64,000 nt of DNA from an uncultured Oscillospiraceae bacterium (GTDB lineage: Bacteria; Bacillota; Clostridia; Oscillospirales; Oscillospiraceae). The position numbers and the translations under genes are program-made. The notes below the pieces were generated by a model. It did no database searches, was not told where the DNA came from, and was given only the letters and a program-made list of their open reading frames with translations. The stretch spans positions 62,001 through 126,000 of the forward strand of contig CAJUNA010000006.1 in NCBI GenBank assembly GCA_910587645.1. Reading direction: 5' to 3'. How positions within the stretch are numbered: position 1 is the first letter of the stretch; each line of letters begins with the position of its first letter. Positions 1 through 8,283 of this stretch are shown piece by piece.

Positions 1-767
1 GGGGGCTGGACGATGAAAACGGAGGCAGCGACACCAATTTATTGGTGGCCGTGGATGCGAAAAACGGGAAGATCAACGTGGTCAGCCTGCCCAGGGATAC
101 GCTCCTGGACGTGTCCTGGTCGGTGAAGAAGCTGAACAACGCTTACCACCACGGAGGTTTTACCCAGACTATGAGCGAGGTGTCCCGTTTGCTCGGCATC
201 CCGGTGGACCACTATATTACCGTGGATCTGCGGGCTTTCGTGGAGCTGGTGGACGCTATTGGCGGGGTGGATTTTGAAATCCCGGTGCTGATGGACTATG
301 ACGATCCGGAGCAGGATCTGCATATCCACTTTGACCCGGGCCTGCGGCACCTGGATGGCGCGAAAGCCTTGCAAGTAGTCCGCTGGCGGCAGAACAACGA
401 TGGCACCGGCTACGCGACCGCCGATATCGGGCGCATCGGCACCCAGCAGGCATTCCTGATGGCCGCTGCCAAACAGATGCTCAGCATCTCTAATTGGGAC
501 AAGATCCGTACCTACGCCGAGATATTCCAGAAATGGGTGGACACCGACCTGGAACTGGCGAACCTGGTCTGGCTGGGGGAGCAGGCTTTGACGGTGGGCA
601 GTGATAACATTACCTTCCATACCCTCCCCGGGGACGGGGCGGGATATTACAAGGGCGGGTCTTACTACGTGCTGGACGCGGAGGGGTGCTTGGAGATGGT
701 CAACAACTATTTCAACCCCTATCAGCGGGAGCTGGCCTTGGACGATATGCACATTCTGGTGCCCTGA
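1..767 (+). CDS. LytR-CpsA-Psr (LCP) family cell-wall ligase, 5' end outside window
   Basis: The open frame runs in from the window edge (codons from base 3) to the stop at 765-767, so the N-terminal membrane anchor is missing. The visible start has the LCP signature: SDTNLLVAVDAKNGK followed by SLPRDT, with the Asp and Arg residues that hold the polyprenyl pyrophosphate. Further on are YITVDLRAFVELVDAIGGVDF and a late RIGTQQAF segment, both usual in the family. LCP proteins sit outside the membrane and transfer lipid-linked glycopolymers to peptidoglycan. The gene lies 20 bases before an SLH-transglutaminase gene and upstream of ddl, so the three form a cell-envelope group. Family assignment is firm; the polymer transferred is unknown. 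Confidence 0.88.
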   Translation, partial: GLDDENGGSDTNLLVAVDAKNGKINVVSLPRDTLLDVSWSVKKLNNAYHHGGFTQTMSEVSRLLGIPVDHYITVDLRAFVELVDAIGGVDFEIPVLMDYDDPEQDLHIHFDPGLRHLDGAKALQVVRWRQNNDGTGYATADIGRIGTQQAFLMAAAKQMLSISNWDKIRTYAEIFQKWVDTDLELANLVWLGEQALTVGSDNITFHTLPGDGAGYYKGGSYYVLDAEGCLEMVNNYFNPYQRELALDDMHILVP

Positions 768-787
768 CAGAAGGAGGAACGTAAGAT

Positions 788-2227
788 ATGAAGTGCCGCG
801 TACATATCCTGGCGCTGGCGGCGGTTTTGCTGCTGGGCACACTGCCCGCGCAGGCACGGGAAACGGGCTTCGCTCCCATCCGTGTTTATGAGGAGCAGTT
901 TTCTGATGTGAGCCAGGGGGACTGGTATTATGAGACCGTGAAGGCCCTCTATGAATTGGGCTTGGCCAATGGCAGGGAGGACGGCCGCTACGATCCCCAC
1001 GGCGATTTGACCGGCGGGGAGGTTGTCACTATGGCGGCCCGGCTGCGCAGCCTCTATGAAACTGGGGACAGCGAAACGGGGCCTGCCGCCTATGGCGGGG
1101 ACGGAGGGGTGTGGTATCAGCCTTACGTCTCATACCTACAGGAAAAAGGGGCCATTGGGCGGGAGCTGGAGGAGGCCTACAACCGTCCCGCCACCCGGGC
1201 GGAGATGGCCCATGTGCTGGCCAATGCCCTGCCGGACAGCCTGTTTACCCCGGTGAACGGGGAAGTGGTGGCCGCGGGGTATGAAGCGGGGCAGTATATC
1301 ACCGATGTGACGGAATCTATGCCCTACCGGGAGGATATCCTCAAGCTGTATACCTGGGGCGTGGCCGGCGGGTCGGATCAGACCGGCTCTTTCCAGCCGG
1401 AGGAGAATATCTCCCGCTGCCAGGCGGCGGCGCTGGCGGCGCGGCTGGCCTACGGCGAGCTGCGGCTGGCACTGGACTGGGAAATCCTTCCGGCCTACAG
1501 CCGGAAGGGGACTACCATGGCCGACCTGGTCGATAGCGATGGGAGCTTTTATGAAAGCCCCGCCCCGGCGGAGTGGGATAAGATTGACGCAGACGTCCGC
1601 TACATGCTGTCCCGGGGGGAGCGGACCATCAGGCTGCAATACCCGGCGGGGACGCTGACACGCTCGTATGCCGATGACCTGAACCGGGTGTTCCTGGAAG
1701 TGGCCCGGAATTATGTGGAGCAGACCTATAATTATGTCCACATCTCCTATTCCAGCAGCGCCGGGTTCGCTACGCTGACCTTTGCCAGCAGTCTCTATTC
1801 GGAGGATGATGTGGATTACTACCGGGAGGAGACCATGGCCTGCGCCCTGGCGGTTCACGATCAGATGTGGGAGTCGGGGAAAATTACGGCGGATATGACC
1901 GAATATGAAAAAGCCAAGGCCTACTATACCTGGATTTGTGAGAACTGCCGTTATGACCACACCAGCGCGGCTATGAGCCACACTGGATACCGCCTGTTTA
2001 AGGAGAAGCTTGCCGTATGTGATGGCTATACGGCGGCGTACAACCTTCTGCTGAAGCTGGAAGGCATCCACTGCGGCACGTACTCCACAGCAGACCATAT
2101 CTGGACAACGGCCACCCTGGATGGGCAGGCCTATCACATTGACACCACTTGGGGCGATCAGGACTACGGCGTAGAATACCGCTACTTCGCTATGACGGAA
2201 GCGTATGCCGCGGCGCGGTTCGCATAA
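788..2227 (+). CDS. Secreted SLH-domain protein with C-terminal transglutaminase-like domain
   Basis: A 479-residue exported protein. It has a signal peptide (residues 1-23, ending AQA), three S-layer homology repeats (about 36-82, 100-150 and 165-218, each with the D-V...W-Y pattern) and a transglutaminase-like domain near the C-terminus. The probable catalytic triad is Cys411 in CDGYTAAY, His437 in TADHIW and Asp452 in HIDTTWGD. SLH repeats normally bind secondary cell-wall polymers, so the enzyme is probably displayed on the wall. The start is supported by GAAGGAGG ten bases before ATG. The protein ends soon after the triad, as is usual for this domain. It could be a protease or peptide cross-linker; the substrate cannot be read from sequence. 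Confidence 0.82.
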   Translation: MKCRVHILALAAVLLLGTLPAQARETGFAPIRVYEEQFSDVSQGDWYYETVKALYELGLANGREDGRYDPHGDLTGGEVVTMAARLRSLYETGDSETGPAAYGGDGGVWYQPYVSYLQEKGAIGRELEEAYNRPATRAEMAHVLANALPDSLFTPVNGEVVAAGYEAGQYITDVTESMPYREDILKLYTWGVAGGSDQTGSFQPEENISRCQAAALAARLAYGELRLALDWEILPAYSRKGTTMADLVDSDGSFYESPAPAEWDKIDADVRYMLSRGERTIRLQYPAGTLTRSYADDLNRVFLEVARNYVEQTYNYVHISYSSSAGFATLTFASSLYSEDDVDYYREETMACALAVHDQMWESGKITADMTEYEKAKAYYTWICENCRYDHTSAAMSHTGYRLFKEKLAVCDGYTAAYNLLLKLEGIHCGTYSTADHIWTTATLDGQAYHIDTTWGDQDYGVEYRYFAMTEAYAAARFA

Positions 2228-2247
2228 AGAAAGGAGAAGCTTCTGCT

Positions 2248-3297
2248 TTGAATATTATTGTGTTGGCCGGGGGGCTGTCCCCGGAACGGCAGGTTTCCCT
2301 GGTTTCCGGCCAGGGGATTTGCCGCGCGTTGCGGAGCCTGGGGCATAAAGCGGCCCTGGTGGACATGTTCCTGGGCTTGGAAGCCTGGGAGGGGGATGTG
2401 CGGGATATTTTTGATGCGCCGGATGGCCTGTGTACCCAGGAGGAAATCACCGCCCAAGCCCCTGACCTGGAGACCGTCCGTGCTTCCCGGAAGGATCGGT
2501 CCGCCAGCTTGTTCGGCCCCGGCGTACTGGAAGCCTGCCGGATGGCGGACGCGGTATTTTTAGGTCTTCATGGCGAGTGCGGCGAGGACGGGAGGGTCCA
2601 GGCGGCCTTTGACCTGCTGGGGATTCCCTACACCGGGTCGGGGCATCTGGCCTCCGGCATGGCAATGAACAAGGACGTGGCAAAACAGGTGATGGAGCGT
2701 GCCGGGGTACTGACCGCCCCCTGGCGGGAGATGCGTTATCAAAAGGAGGATATCCCCAGGCTGACAGATGAACTGCCCCTCCCTGCGGCGGTAAAGACTA
2801 TCAACGGCGGTTCTTCCCTGGGGCTGGCCCTGCCGGAAACCAGGGAGGAGCTGCGTGCGGCCTTGGAGGAAATGCTGGGTTATGGTGGGCACGTGATTGT
2901 GGAAAAAAAGCTCAAAGGGCGGGATCTGACCGTGGGGGTGCTGGGAGACCAGTACCTTCCGGCGGTGGAGATAATTGCCCAGAACGGCGGCTATTTCGAT
3001 TACGCCGCCAAATACCAGCAAGGCCAATGCCAGGAGGTCTGCCCAGCCCCCATTACGCCGGAACAGCAGCGGGCTATGGGAGAAGCCGCCCTGCGGCTGC
3101 ACCGGGCATTGGGGCTGCGGGCTTACTCCCGGACGGATTTCATTCTGGACGAGGATGGCCGGGCCTGGTGCCTGGAGGTCAACACCCTGCCGGGGATGAC
3201 CCCGGGGAGCTTGCTGCCGAAGGAAGCCGCCGCCACCGGCCTGGCATACCCGGCGCTTTGCCAGAAGATTTTGGATCTGTCCCTGGCGGAACCGTAA
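2248..3297 (+). CDS. ddl: D-alanine--D-alanine ligase
   Basis: A 349-residue ATP-grasp enzyme that joins two D-alanines for the peptidoglycan precursor. Visible motifs are the N-terminal GGLSPERQVS, the GLHGECGEDG loop, the lid region VIVEKKLKGRDLTVGV and the metal-binding tail RTDFILDEDG...EVNTLPGMTPGS. The omega loop reads YFDYAAKYQQG. The tyrosine there is typical of D-Ala-D-Ala ligases, whereas vancomycin-type D-lactate ligases usually carry histidine. The frame stays open upstream, but the best start is TTG at 2248 with AAGGAG eleven bases before it, just after the preceding stop. It is probably co-transcribed with the SLH gene and ends at a strong terminator. Confidence 0.92.
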   Translation: MNIIVLAGGLSPERQVSLVSGQGICRALRSLGHKAALVDMFLGLEAWEGDVRDIFDAPDGLCTQEEITAQAPDLETVRASRKDRSASLFGPGVLEACRMADAVFLGLHGECGEDGRVQAAFDLLGIPYTGSGHLASGMAMNKDVAKQVMERAGVLTAPWREMRYQKEDIPRLTDELPLPAAVKTINGGSSLGLALPETREELRAALEEMLGYGGHVIVEKKLKGRDLTVGVLGDQYLPAVEIIAQNGGYFDYAAKYQQGQCQEVCPAPITPEQQRAMGEAALRLHRALGLRAYSRTDFILDEDGRAWCLEVNTLPGMTPGSLLPKEAAATGLAYPALCQKILDLSLAEP

Positions 3298-3300
3298 AAA

Positions 3301-3340
3301 AACACGGCTGATTCCCAAACGGGAACCAGCCGTGTTTTTT
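3301..3340 (+). terminator. Rho-independent terminator after ddl
   Basis: A 16-base stem (AACACGGCTGATTCCC against its complement, one A-C mismatch) with an AAAC loop and a run of T's begins four bases after the ddl stop codon. Confidence 0.92.
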
Positions 3341-3832
3341 AGAAAGTGCAACAATAATCTAAAATCTTTTCAACCAGAAGACCAGAAGCGCGGTCCAAGG
3401 ATGTGCCGTTCCCACCGTCCATAGGACCGATGCTCTTGGGTACGGGCTTCCAATGGCTGGAGGGAAGGTCAATTATGCTGTCCAGCTTCTCCATAGCTGT
3501 CTTGAATTTCTCTGTGTCCGAAGTAGTTGAAATGCAGTTACGGGAAGCCGAACAGAGCAAAAAGCAGAATTTGCGGAGCGGATATTTATGAAAGGATTTG
3601 AACGAAAAAATTAATTATTATCTCTTTGCGGATTAAATTGCGGGCTGTGTCCTATGCTGTTAGGAAATTATTGCGGCGGCTGCGGAATGGTAATCAATCA
3701 TGCAGGATAGCGAAATGTAGCCTTGAACAAGAACATTGCCTGTCCGCCAAAATGCATGTTGCAAACACTGAATACGCAGCCTTTAACGCAAAACCCGAAA
3801 ATAAAATCCGACTCCCCTTTAAAACTATCATT
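3341..3832. other. About 490 bases between convergent genes, possible gene remnant
   Basis: This stretch is visibly more AT-rich than its surroundings, mainly from 3580 to 3830, and has no convincing gene. The only candidate is a minus-strand frame at 3339-3560 (73 residues, ending LLVEKILDYCCTF). It reads like the C-terminal tail of a normal protein but has no ribosome-binding site, and its stop lies beside the ddl terminator. It may be the remnant of a deleted gene. No tRNA, repeat array or riboswitch was recognised. Confidence 0.4.
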
Positions 3833-3858
3833 GAGACCCCTCCTTTAGGAGGGGCCTC
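3833..3858. terminator. Hairpin between convergent ddl and arginine operons
   Basis: An 11-base stem (GAGACCCCTCC, one A-C mismatch) with a TTTA loop ends seven bases from the stop of the minus-strand arginine operon. The tract after it is T-rich on the plus strand (CTCTTTC) and weak on the minus strand, so termination of the minus-strand transcript is likely but not certain. Confidence 0.6.
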
Positions 3859-3864
3859 TTTCGC

Positions 3865-4965
3865 TTATTTCATAACGCCTAACCCCCGGGCGACCAGGGT
3901 GATGAAATCCTGCACGTTTGCAACAATGGTGGTGGCGGAGAGGCTGCCGCGGTCCAGCAGTTTGTTCACTACAAACTCGTCCGCGTCTACCGCGTACAGA
4001 TACAGCGGGCGAATCTCCCCGTCCGGCATTACCCGGAAGGAGGGCGTCATGTTCCCCGCAGCGATGGTGTGGAGCATGGTGGCCAGGCAAATGATGGTGG
4101 TACAGTTCTTCACCAGCTCACGCATCTTCGTCTGGCCCTCATAGACGTCGCCTATCACTTCCGGCAGGGGGCCGTCATCCCGGATGGAGCCGGTGAGGAC
4201 AATAGGGACATCCTTCTTTACACAGCTATAAATGATGCCGTTGTCAATCTTGTAGTCTTCAATAAATGCCGGGATGGAGCCGCTGCGGCGGACTTTGTTG
4301 ATCACGTCCAAATGGTTATAATGGCCGTTGGGCTGGGAACGCTGGGTATAGATGTCCTGGCCCAGTGCCGTATGGAGCAGCGCGCCCTCCAGGTCGTGGG
4401 TGGCCAGGGCGTTGCCCGCCATCAGGCCGTGGGCGTAGCCATTTTCCACCAGCGCCTGCATGGCCGCCCTGGCGTCCGCGTCAAAAGCGAAGGCCGGGCC
4501 CATGACCCACAGGATGTTCCCGTGCTCCTTCTCGTGGCGCAGAAGCTCGAAGAGCTTATCGTAGTCCCTGGCAAAGGCCGTCTCGCGGCTGCGGCCCTGG
4601 CGGAAGACAAATTGGTCGTCCAGGTCGCTCTCCTCGTCGCGGAAGCCGGCGCAGTGCATGTAAATGCCGTCCTCGCCTTTCTCCGTGCGGCCAAGGATGA
4701 CCTTGTCCCCTTTTTTCAGGTTCCGGTTCTCTACTACGTCCAAATGGCCGTCATCACGGAGGACTACGCTGGAATCCATGCGGCTCTCCTCCGCCAGCGT
4801 CCATTTGCCGTTGATTTTGAAATACTCCGGGTACATGGAGGTGCTGTGGTAACCCTCCGGCGCTACGCCGTCCTTTTCGGCCGGCTCGTACCGGGCATCG
4901 GGGGCGTTTACGAAACGCGCCTGGGTGAAGTCGGGGGCCTGGTACTTGGGCATTACAAATGGCAT
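3865..4965 (-). CDS. LOR/SDH-family (TIGR00300-like) ornithine cyclodeaminase-like enzyme
   Basis: A 366-residue protein resembling the family of the archaeal ornithine cyclodeaminase MMP1218 and the C-terminal domain of cyanobacterial AgrE/ArgZ, which convert ornithine to proline and ammonia with bound NAD. Recognised features are VMGPAFAFDADAR, GLMAGNALATHDLEGAL, the GHYNHLDVINKVRRSG stretch and LTGSIRDDGPLPEV followed by TMLHTIAAGNM. GGGAGGG seven bases before ATG, overlapping the end of arcB, fixes the start and suggests coupled expression. As the last gene after arcA and arcB, it would take the ornithine made by arcB. It is not the classical crystallin-type ornithine cyclodeaminase. Family membership is likely; the reaction is inferred from homology and context. 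Confidence 0.72.
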   Translation of the reverse strand: MPFVMPKYQAPDFTQARFVNAPDARYEPAEKDGVAPEGYHSTSMYPEYFKINGKWTLAEESRMDSSVVLRDDGHLDVVENRNLKKGDKVILGRTEKGEDGIYMHCAGFRDEESDLDDQFVFRQGRSRETAFARDYDKLFELLRHEKEHGNILWVMGPAFAFDADARAAMQALVENGYAHGLMAGNALATHDLEGALLHTALGQDIYTQRSQPNGHYNHLDVINKVRRSGSIPAFIEDYKIDNGIIYSCVKKDVPIVLTGSIRDDGPLPEVIGDVYEGQTKMRELVKNCTTIICLATMLHTIAAGNMTPSFRVMPDGEIRPLYLYAVDADEFVVNKLLDRGSLSATTIVANVQDFITLVARGLGVMK

Positions 4966-4983
4966 GTCAGTTCCCTCCCTTTC

Positions 4984-5976
4984 TCAGCAAAGGGTGGCGT
5001 AAATGACCGCCTTGATGGTGTGCATCCGGTTTTCTGCCTCGTCAAATACAACGGACTGGGGAGACTCAAACACTTCATCGGTGACCTCCATCTCCGGAAT
5101 GCCGAACTTCTCCGCAATCTGCGCCCCAATGGTGGTCTTGGTGTCGTGGAAGGAGGGCAGGCAGTGCATAAAAATGGCGTCCGGCGCGGCGTTTTGCATA
5201 GCGGCGGCATTGACCTGATAGGGCTTGAGGAGCTTGATGCGGGTCTCCCATACCTCGTCCGGCTCGCCCATGGAGACCCAGATATCGGTGTAGATGACAT
5301 TGGCGTTTTTGGTTCCCTCGTTTACGTCCTCGGTGAGGGTGACGGTGCAGTGGTTCTCAGCGGCGATGGCCTTGGCCTGCTCCACCAGCTCGGGGGCTGG
5401 GAACAGCTCCTTGGGCGCACAGGCGGTGAAATGGACGCCCATCTTGGCGCAGGCAATCATCAGGGAGTTGCCCATGTTGTTGCGGGCATCGCCCATGTAT
5501 GTAAAACGAAGGCCCTTCAAATAGCCGAACTTCTCCTCCATGGTCAGCAGGTCTGCCAACATCTGGGTGGGATGGAACTGATCCGTCAAGCCGTTCCAGA
5601 CCGGTACGCCGGCGTATTTGGCCAGCTCCTCCACCAAATCCTGGCTGAAGCCGCGGTACTCAATGCCATCGTACATGCGGCCCAACACCCGGGCGGTATC
5701 CGCGATGGACTCCTTCTTGCCCATCTGTGAGCTGCCCGGATCCAGATAGGTCACGCCCATGCCCAGGTCATGCCCCGCGACTTCGAAGGAGCAGCGGGTG
5801 CGGGTGGAGGTCTTTTCAAATAAAAGAACAATATTCTTGCCCTCCAAATAGCGGTGGGGGACGCCGTTGCGCTTCATGTTCTTGAATTCCTTGGACAGGT
5901 CCAGAAGATAGCGGATCTCGGCGGGGGTGTAGTCCAGAAGCTTCAGGTAGTGTCTTCCACGGATGTTTACAGGCAT
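4984..5976 (-). CDS. arcB: Ornithine carbamoyltransferase, probably catabolic
   Basis: A 330-residue transcarbamoylase linking citrulline with ornithine and carbamoyl phosphate. It has the carbamoyl-phosphate motif STRTR (57-61), FHPTQMLADL in the middle, and HCLP (271-274), which carries the ornithine-site cysteine. Length matches the family. AAGGAG seven bases before ATG supports the start. It lies 30 bases downstream of arginine deiminase on the same strand, so the catabolic direction (citrulline phosphorolysis) is likely and arcB is a better name than argF. No carbamate kinase gene follows; the next gene is the ornithine cyclodeaminase-like one. Confidence 0.93.
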   Translation of the reverse strand: MPVNIRGRHYLKLLDYTPAEIRYLLDLSKEFKNMKRNGVPHRYLEGKNIVLLFEKTSTRTRCSFEVAGHDLGMGVTYLDPGSSQMGKKESIADTARVLGRMYDGIEYRGFSQDLVEELAKYAGVPVWNGLTDQFHPTQMLADLLTMEEKFGYLKGLRFTYMGDARNNMGNSLMIACAKMGVHFTACAPKELFPAPELVEQAKAIAAENHCTVTLTEDVNEGTKNANVIYTDIWVSMGEPDEVWETRIKLLKPYQVNAAAMQNAAPDAIFMHCLPSFHDTKTTIGAQIAEKFGIPEMEVTDEVFESPQSVVFDEAENRMHTIKAVIYATLC

Positions 5977-6006
5977 GACAATTCTCCTTTTTTATGTATG
6001 ATTCAT

Positions 6007-7227
6007 TTATAACGGCGCGCGGACCAGGGGCATACTCATGCACCGTGGCCCGCCTCGGCCGCGGGATAACTCCGAACTGGGCATCTCCAAAACCGTGATG
6101 CCGTGCTGGCGCAGGATGCCGTTGGTGATATAGTTGCGGTCGTATACCACGACCTTCCCAGGGGCTACGCACAGGGTGTTGGAACCATCGTTCCACTGCT
6201 CCCGCTCCGACGCCACGCGGTCGCCGCCGCCGCAGCGGATCAGGTCTACCTGCCCCACGCCCAGCACCCCGGCCAATACCTCCGGCAGAGGGCGGTCTAC
6301 CTCCCTGGCCCGCAGCCCGCAGCCATCGGGGGTCAGCTCGTAAAGGCGCAGGGCGCCAAGAATCTCCGGGTGAATGGTAAATTTGTCCCGGTCGATCTGG
6401 GTCATGACCGTGTCCAGGTGCATGTAGGCCCGGATGCTGGGGATGTCCAGGGCCAGGATGCGGCGCACCTGGCACCCGGCGTCCGCAAACAGGCGGCTTG
6501 CCAGGCCCTCTATGCCCTCCGGGGTCGTCCGCTGGGAGATGCCGACCGCCAAGGTCTCGGCGGTGAGGTTCAATATGTCGCCGCCTTCGATGCTGAACGG
6601 CTCCTCACGGCGGTAGTAGAAAGGAACCTGCCCCTTGTAGTCTGGGTGGTTTTCCAAAATGTATTTGCCGAAAATCGTCTCCCGGCACCGGGTGCGGGAG
6701 TACATCCGGTTCAGGCTCACGCCGCGCCCTATGCTGGCGAAGGGATCCCGGGTGAAGTACAGGTTGGGGATGGGGTCCAGCAGGAAGCGTGACCTGCGCC
6801 GGGCTAACTCAGACAGCGGGCTGGCCGCGGGCTGCTCAATCTCGTCCGCCGCCACCCCGGCCATTGCCTTTAATACCAGCTCCCGTTCATCGGGGATGTC
6901 CAGGAACAGCTCGACCAGCTTTTCCCGGTACAGTTGGGCGGGCGCGCCGCCCTCGGATACAAATTCTTCCACGAACCGCCGCTTTAACGCCTCGTCCGTC
7001 CGGAGGGTCTCGGCCACCAAGTCCTCCAAGTAGACCACCTCTGCCCCGCAGCCCTCCAGGATGCCCGCGAAGGTATCGTGCTCCTGCTGGGCCGTGCGGA
7101 GGTAGGGGATGTCGTCAAACAGCAGACGTTCCAGTTCCCCGGGGACTAAGTGCTCCAGCTCTTTGCCGGGACGGTGGAGCATGACCTTTTTCAACGGGCC
7201 TATCTCACTTTTTACCGCTATTGCCAT
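6007..7227 (-). CDS. arcA: Arginine deiminase
   Basis: A 406-residue guanidino-group hydrolase converting arginine to citrulline and ammonia. Family motifs are PNLYFTRDPFASIG, EGGDILNL, HLDTVMTQID and the C-terminal RCMSMPLVR with nucleophile Cys396. The N-terminus (EIGPLKKVMLHRPGKEL) is typical. It is the first gene of the minus-strand operon arcA-arcB-cyclodeaminase and has a good promoter 40-70 bases upstream. The start is supported by AAGGAGGAAGGAG before ATG. Besides feeding ornithine to the downstream enzyme, the ammonia released can raise internal pH. Confidence 0.95.
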   Translation of the reverse strand: MAIAVKSEIGPLKKVMLHRPGKELEHLVPGELERLLFDDIPYLRTAQQEHDTFAGILEGCGAEVVYLEDLVAETLRTDEALKRRFVEEFVSEGGAPAQLYREKLVELFLDIPDERELVLKAMAGVAADEIEQPAASPLSELARRRSRFLLDPIPNLYFTRDPFASIGRGVSLNRMYSRTRCRETIFGKYILENHPDYKGQVPFYYRREEPFSIEGGDILNLTAETLAVGISQRTTPEGIEGLASRLFADAGCQVRRILALDIPSIRAYMHLDTVMTQIDRDKFTIHPEILGALRLYELTPDGCGLRAREVDRPLPEVLAGVLGVGQVDLIRCGGGDRVASEREQWNDGSNTLCVAPGKVVVYDRNYITNGILRQHGITVLEMPSSELSRGRGGPRCMSMPLVRAPL

Positions 7228-7265
7228 ACGCGCTCTCCTTCCTCCTTGGTTTTATACATATATAC

Positions 7266-7294
7266 AGTATAACACATCCCGCCCCGTAAGTCGA
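7266..7294 (-). promoter_or_regulatory. Promoter of the arcA operon
   Basis: On the minus strand, TCGACT (7294-7289) and TATACT (7271-7266) are 17 bases apart. An AT-rich near-palindrome (TATACTG..TATATATGTATA) overlaps and follows the -10, where a repressor such as ArgR might bind; that part is a guess. Confidence 0.65.
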
Positions 7295-7342
7295 GAGGGT
7301 TTTGCGCGGAATGGAAAGATTTTTTGCGGGGGAAAGCAAAAT

Positions 7343-7373
7343 GGGAGGGCGCAGCTAAAAGCTGCGCCCTCCC
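7343..7373 (-). terminator. Terminator of the XRE membrane regulator gene
   Basis: A perfect 14-base stem (GGGAGGGCGCAGCT) closes a three-base loop. On the minus strand it is followed by ATTTTGCTTT, and it starts 12 bases after the stop codon at 7386. Confidence 0.88.
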
Positions 7374-7385
7374 ACAATCTGGTAT

Positions 7386-8201
7386 TTACCGCTCCAGCCA
7401 GCGCCGGAAAACGCCCACCCGCTCCAGCAGCAACGCGCCACAGACGCCCAGGGCGTCCAGCAGCAGCGCGGCGGCCAGGATAAGAACCGTGCCAAAGTCC
7501 CAATAGTGCGGGTGGATGGAAGAGAGACGGTTAATGACAATGTGCAGTACAACCCCCAGCGGTACGACTAAAAACAGAGACTTCATCCGGTCCCGGGTAT
7601 AGTGGCCCCAGGCCCAATACACCACACCGGCATAGGCCGAGGATACAATCACAATAAAAAGCATAATGGGTTCGCCCATGTAGAGGGCCCAGGCCAGCAT
7701 CCCTATGGACGCGATGATCAGGGCGTTCCGGATGGGCTTGTCCTCTGTGCGCAGCAGGGGATAGCACACTGCCCAGCCGTATGCGACCCACTGGATGGGA
7801 ACCAGCGAGCCTTGGAAACGGAACCGGTCAATGATGCACAGCACCAGCACCGCAATCAGGCACCCGCCCGTCACAGTGAGAAACGCCCAGAATTTCCACC
7901 CGCTGTTCCGCTTCCGGGCTGTCTCGGCGTAGGCTACGGTATCTACCACGACCTCCTGCACCTCCGGCGGCACCGCGCCAGGAAGCTGGCGTTCCCGCTC
8001 GCCGGCCAGAAGTTCGGTGACACTTACCTTCAATGCCGCCGATAGCTCGCGCAAAATCGTGATGTCCGGATAGCTGACCGCCCGCTCCCATTTGCTCACC
8101 GCCTTGTCCGTGATGCCCAGCTTGTCCGCTAACTGCTGCTGGGTCATGCCCAGCTCTATGCGGCGGTCACGGATGAATTGGCCGATTTTCATTTCTTCCA
8201 T
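7386..8201 (-). CDS. XRE-type HTH regulator fused to a multi-pass membrane domain
   Basis: A 271-residue protein. Residues 7-62 form a Cro/CI helix-turn-helix (IRDRRIELGMTQQQLADKLG, then ITDKAVSKWERAVSYPDI). The C-terminal 170 residues contain about five hydrophobic segments, for example WKFWAFLTVTGGCLIAVLVL and LILAAALLLDALGVCGALLL. Proteins of this plan are common in gut Clostridia and presumably bind DNA from the membrane, but no ligand is known. The start is set by AAGGAGG nine bases before the first ATG. The gene has its own promoter and terminator. A palindrome over its promoter suggests self-control. Confidence 0.8.
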   Translation of the reverse strand: MEEMKIGQFIRDRRIELGMTQQQLADKLGITDKAVSKWERAVSYPDITILRELSAALKVSVTELLAGERERQLPGAVPPEVQEVVVDTVAYAETARKRNSGWKFWAFLTVTGGCLIAVLVLCIIDRFRFQGSLVPIQWVAYGWAVCYPLLRTEDKPIRNALIIASIGMLAWALYMGEPIMLFIVIVSSAYAGVVYWAWGHYTRDRMKSLFLVVPLGVVLHIVINRLSSIHPHYWDFGTVLILAAALLLDALGVCGALLLERVGVFRRWLER

Positions 8202-8232
8202 TGCGTGCGCCCTCCTTTATGCTTTTGTGGTT

Positions 8233-8283
8233 ATTATAAGGCGTATCCCTCGGGGAAATCAACCGCTAATCGGTCGATTTCCC
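8233..8283 (-). promoter_or_regulatory. Promoter and palindromic site before the XRE gene
   Basis: On the minus strand TTGATT (8262-8257) and TATAAT (8238-8233) are 18 bases apart. The -35 overlaps an interrupted inverted repeat, with arms GGGAAATC (8253-8260) and GATTTCCC (8276-8283) and an inner ACCG-N5-CGGT (8262-8274). The repeat covers the trmD stop codon. It could be the operator of the XRE protein or an RNA hairpin at the end of trmD, though no T-run follows. Confidence 0.6.

Noticed and set aside
3626..4144. A 172-residue plus-strand frame crossing the intergenic region
   Set aside because: Its second half is antisense to the cyclodeaminase-like gene, it crosses a terminator hairpin, and it has no ribosome-binding site.
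4069..5730. A 553-residue plus-strand open frame opposite arcB and the cyclodeaminase-like gene
   Set aside because: It is the antisense shadow of two well-supported genes, has no domain or ribosome-binding site, and has the odd composition (many V, G, H, L) typical of such shadows in GC-rich DNA.
4984..5976. Anabolic argF instead of arcB
   Set aside because: Sequence alone does not separate them, but position directly after arginine deiminase and the absence of other arginine biosynthesis genes favour the catabolic role.
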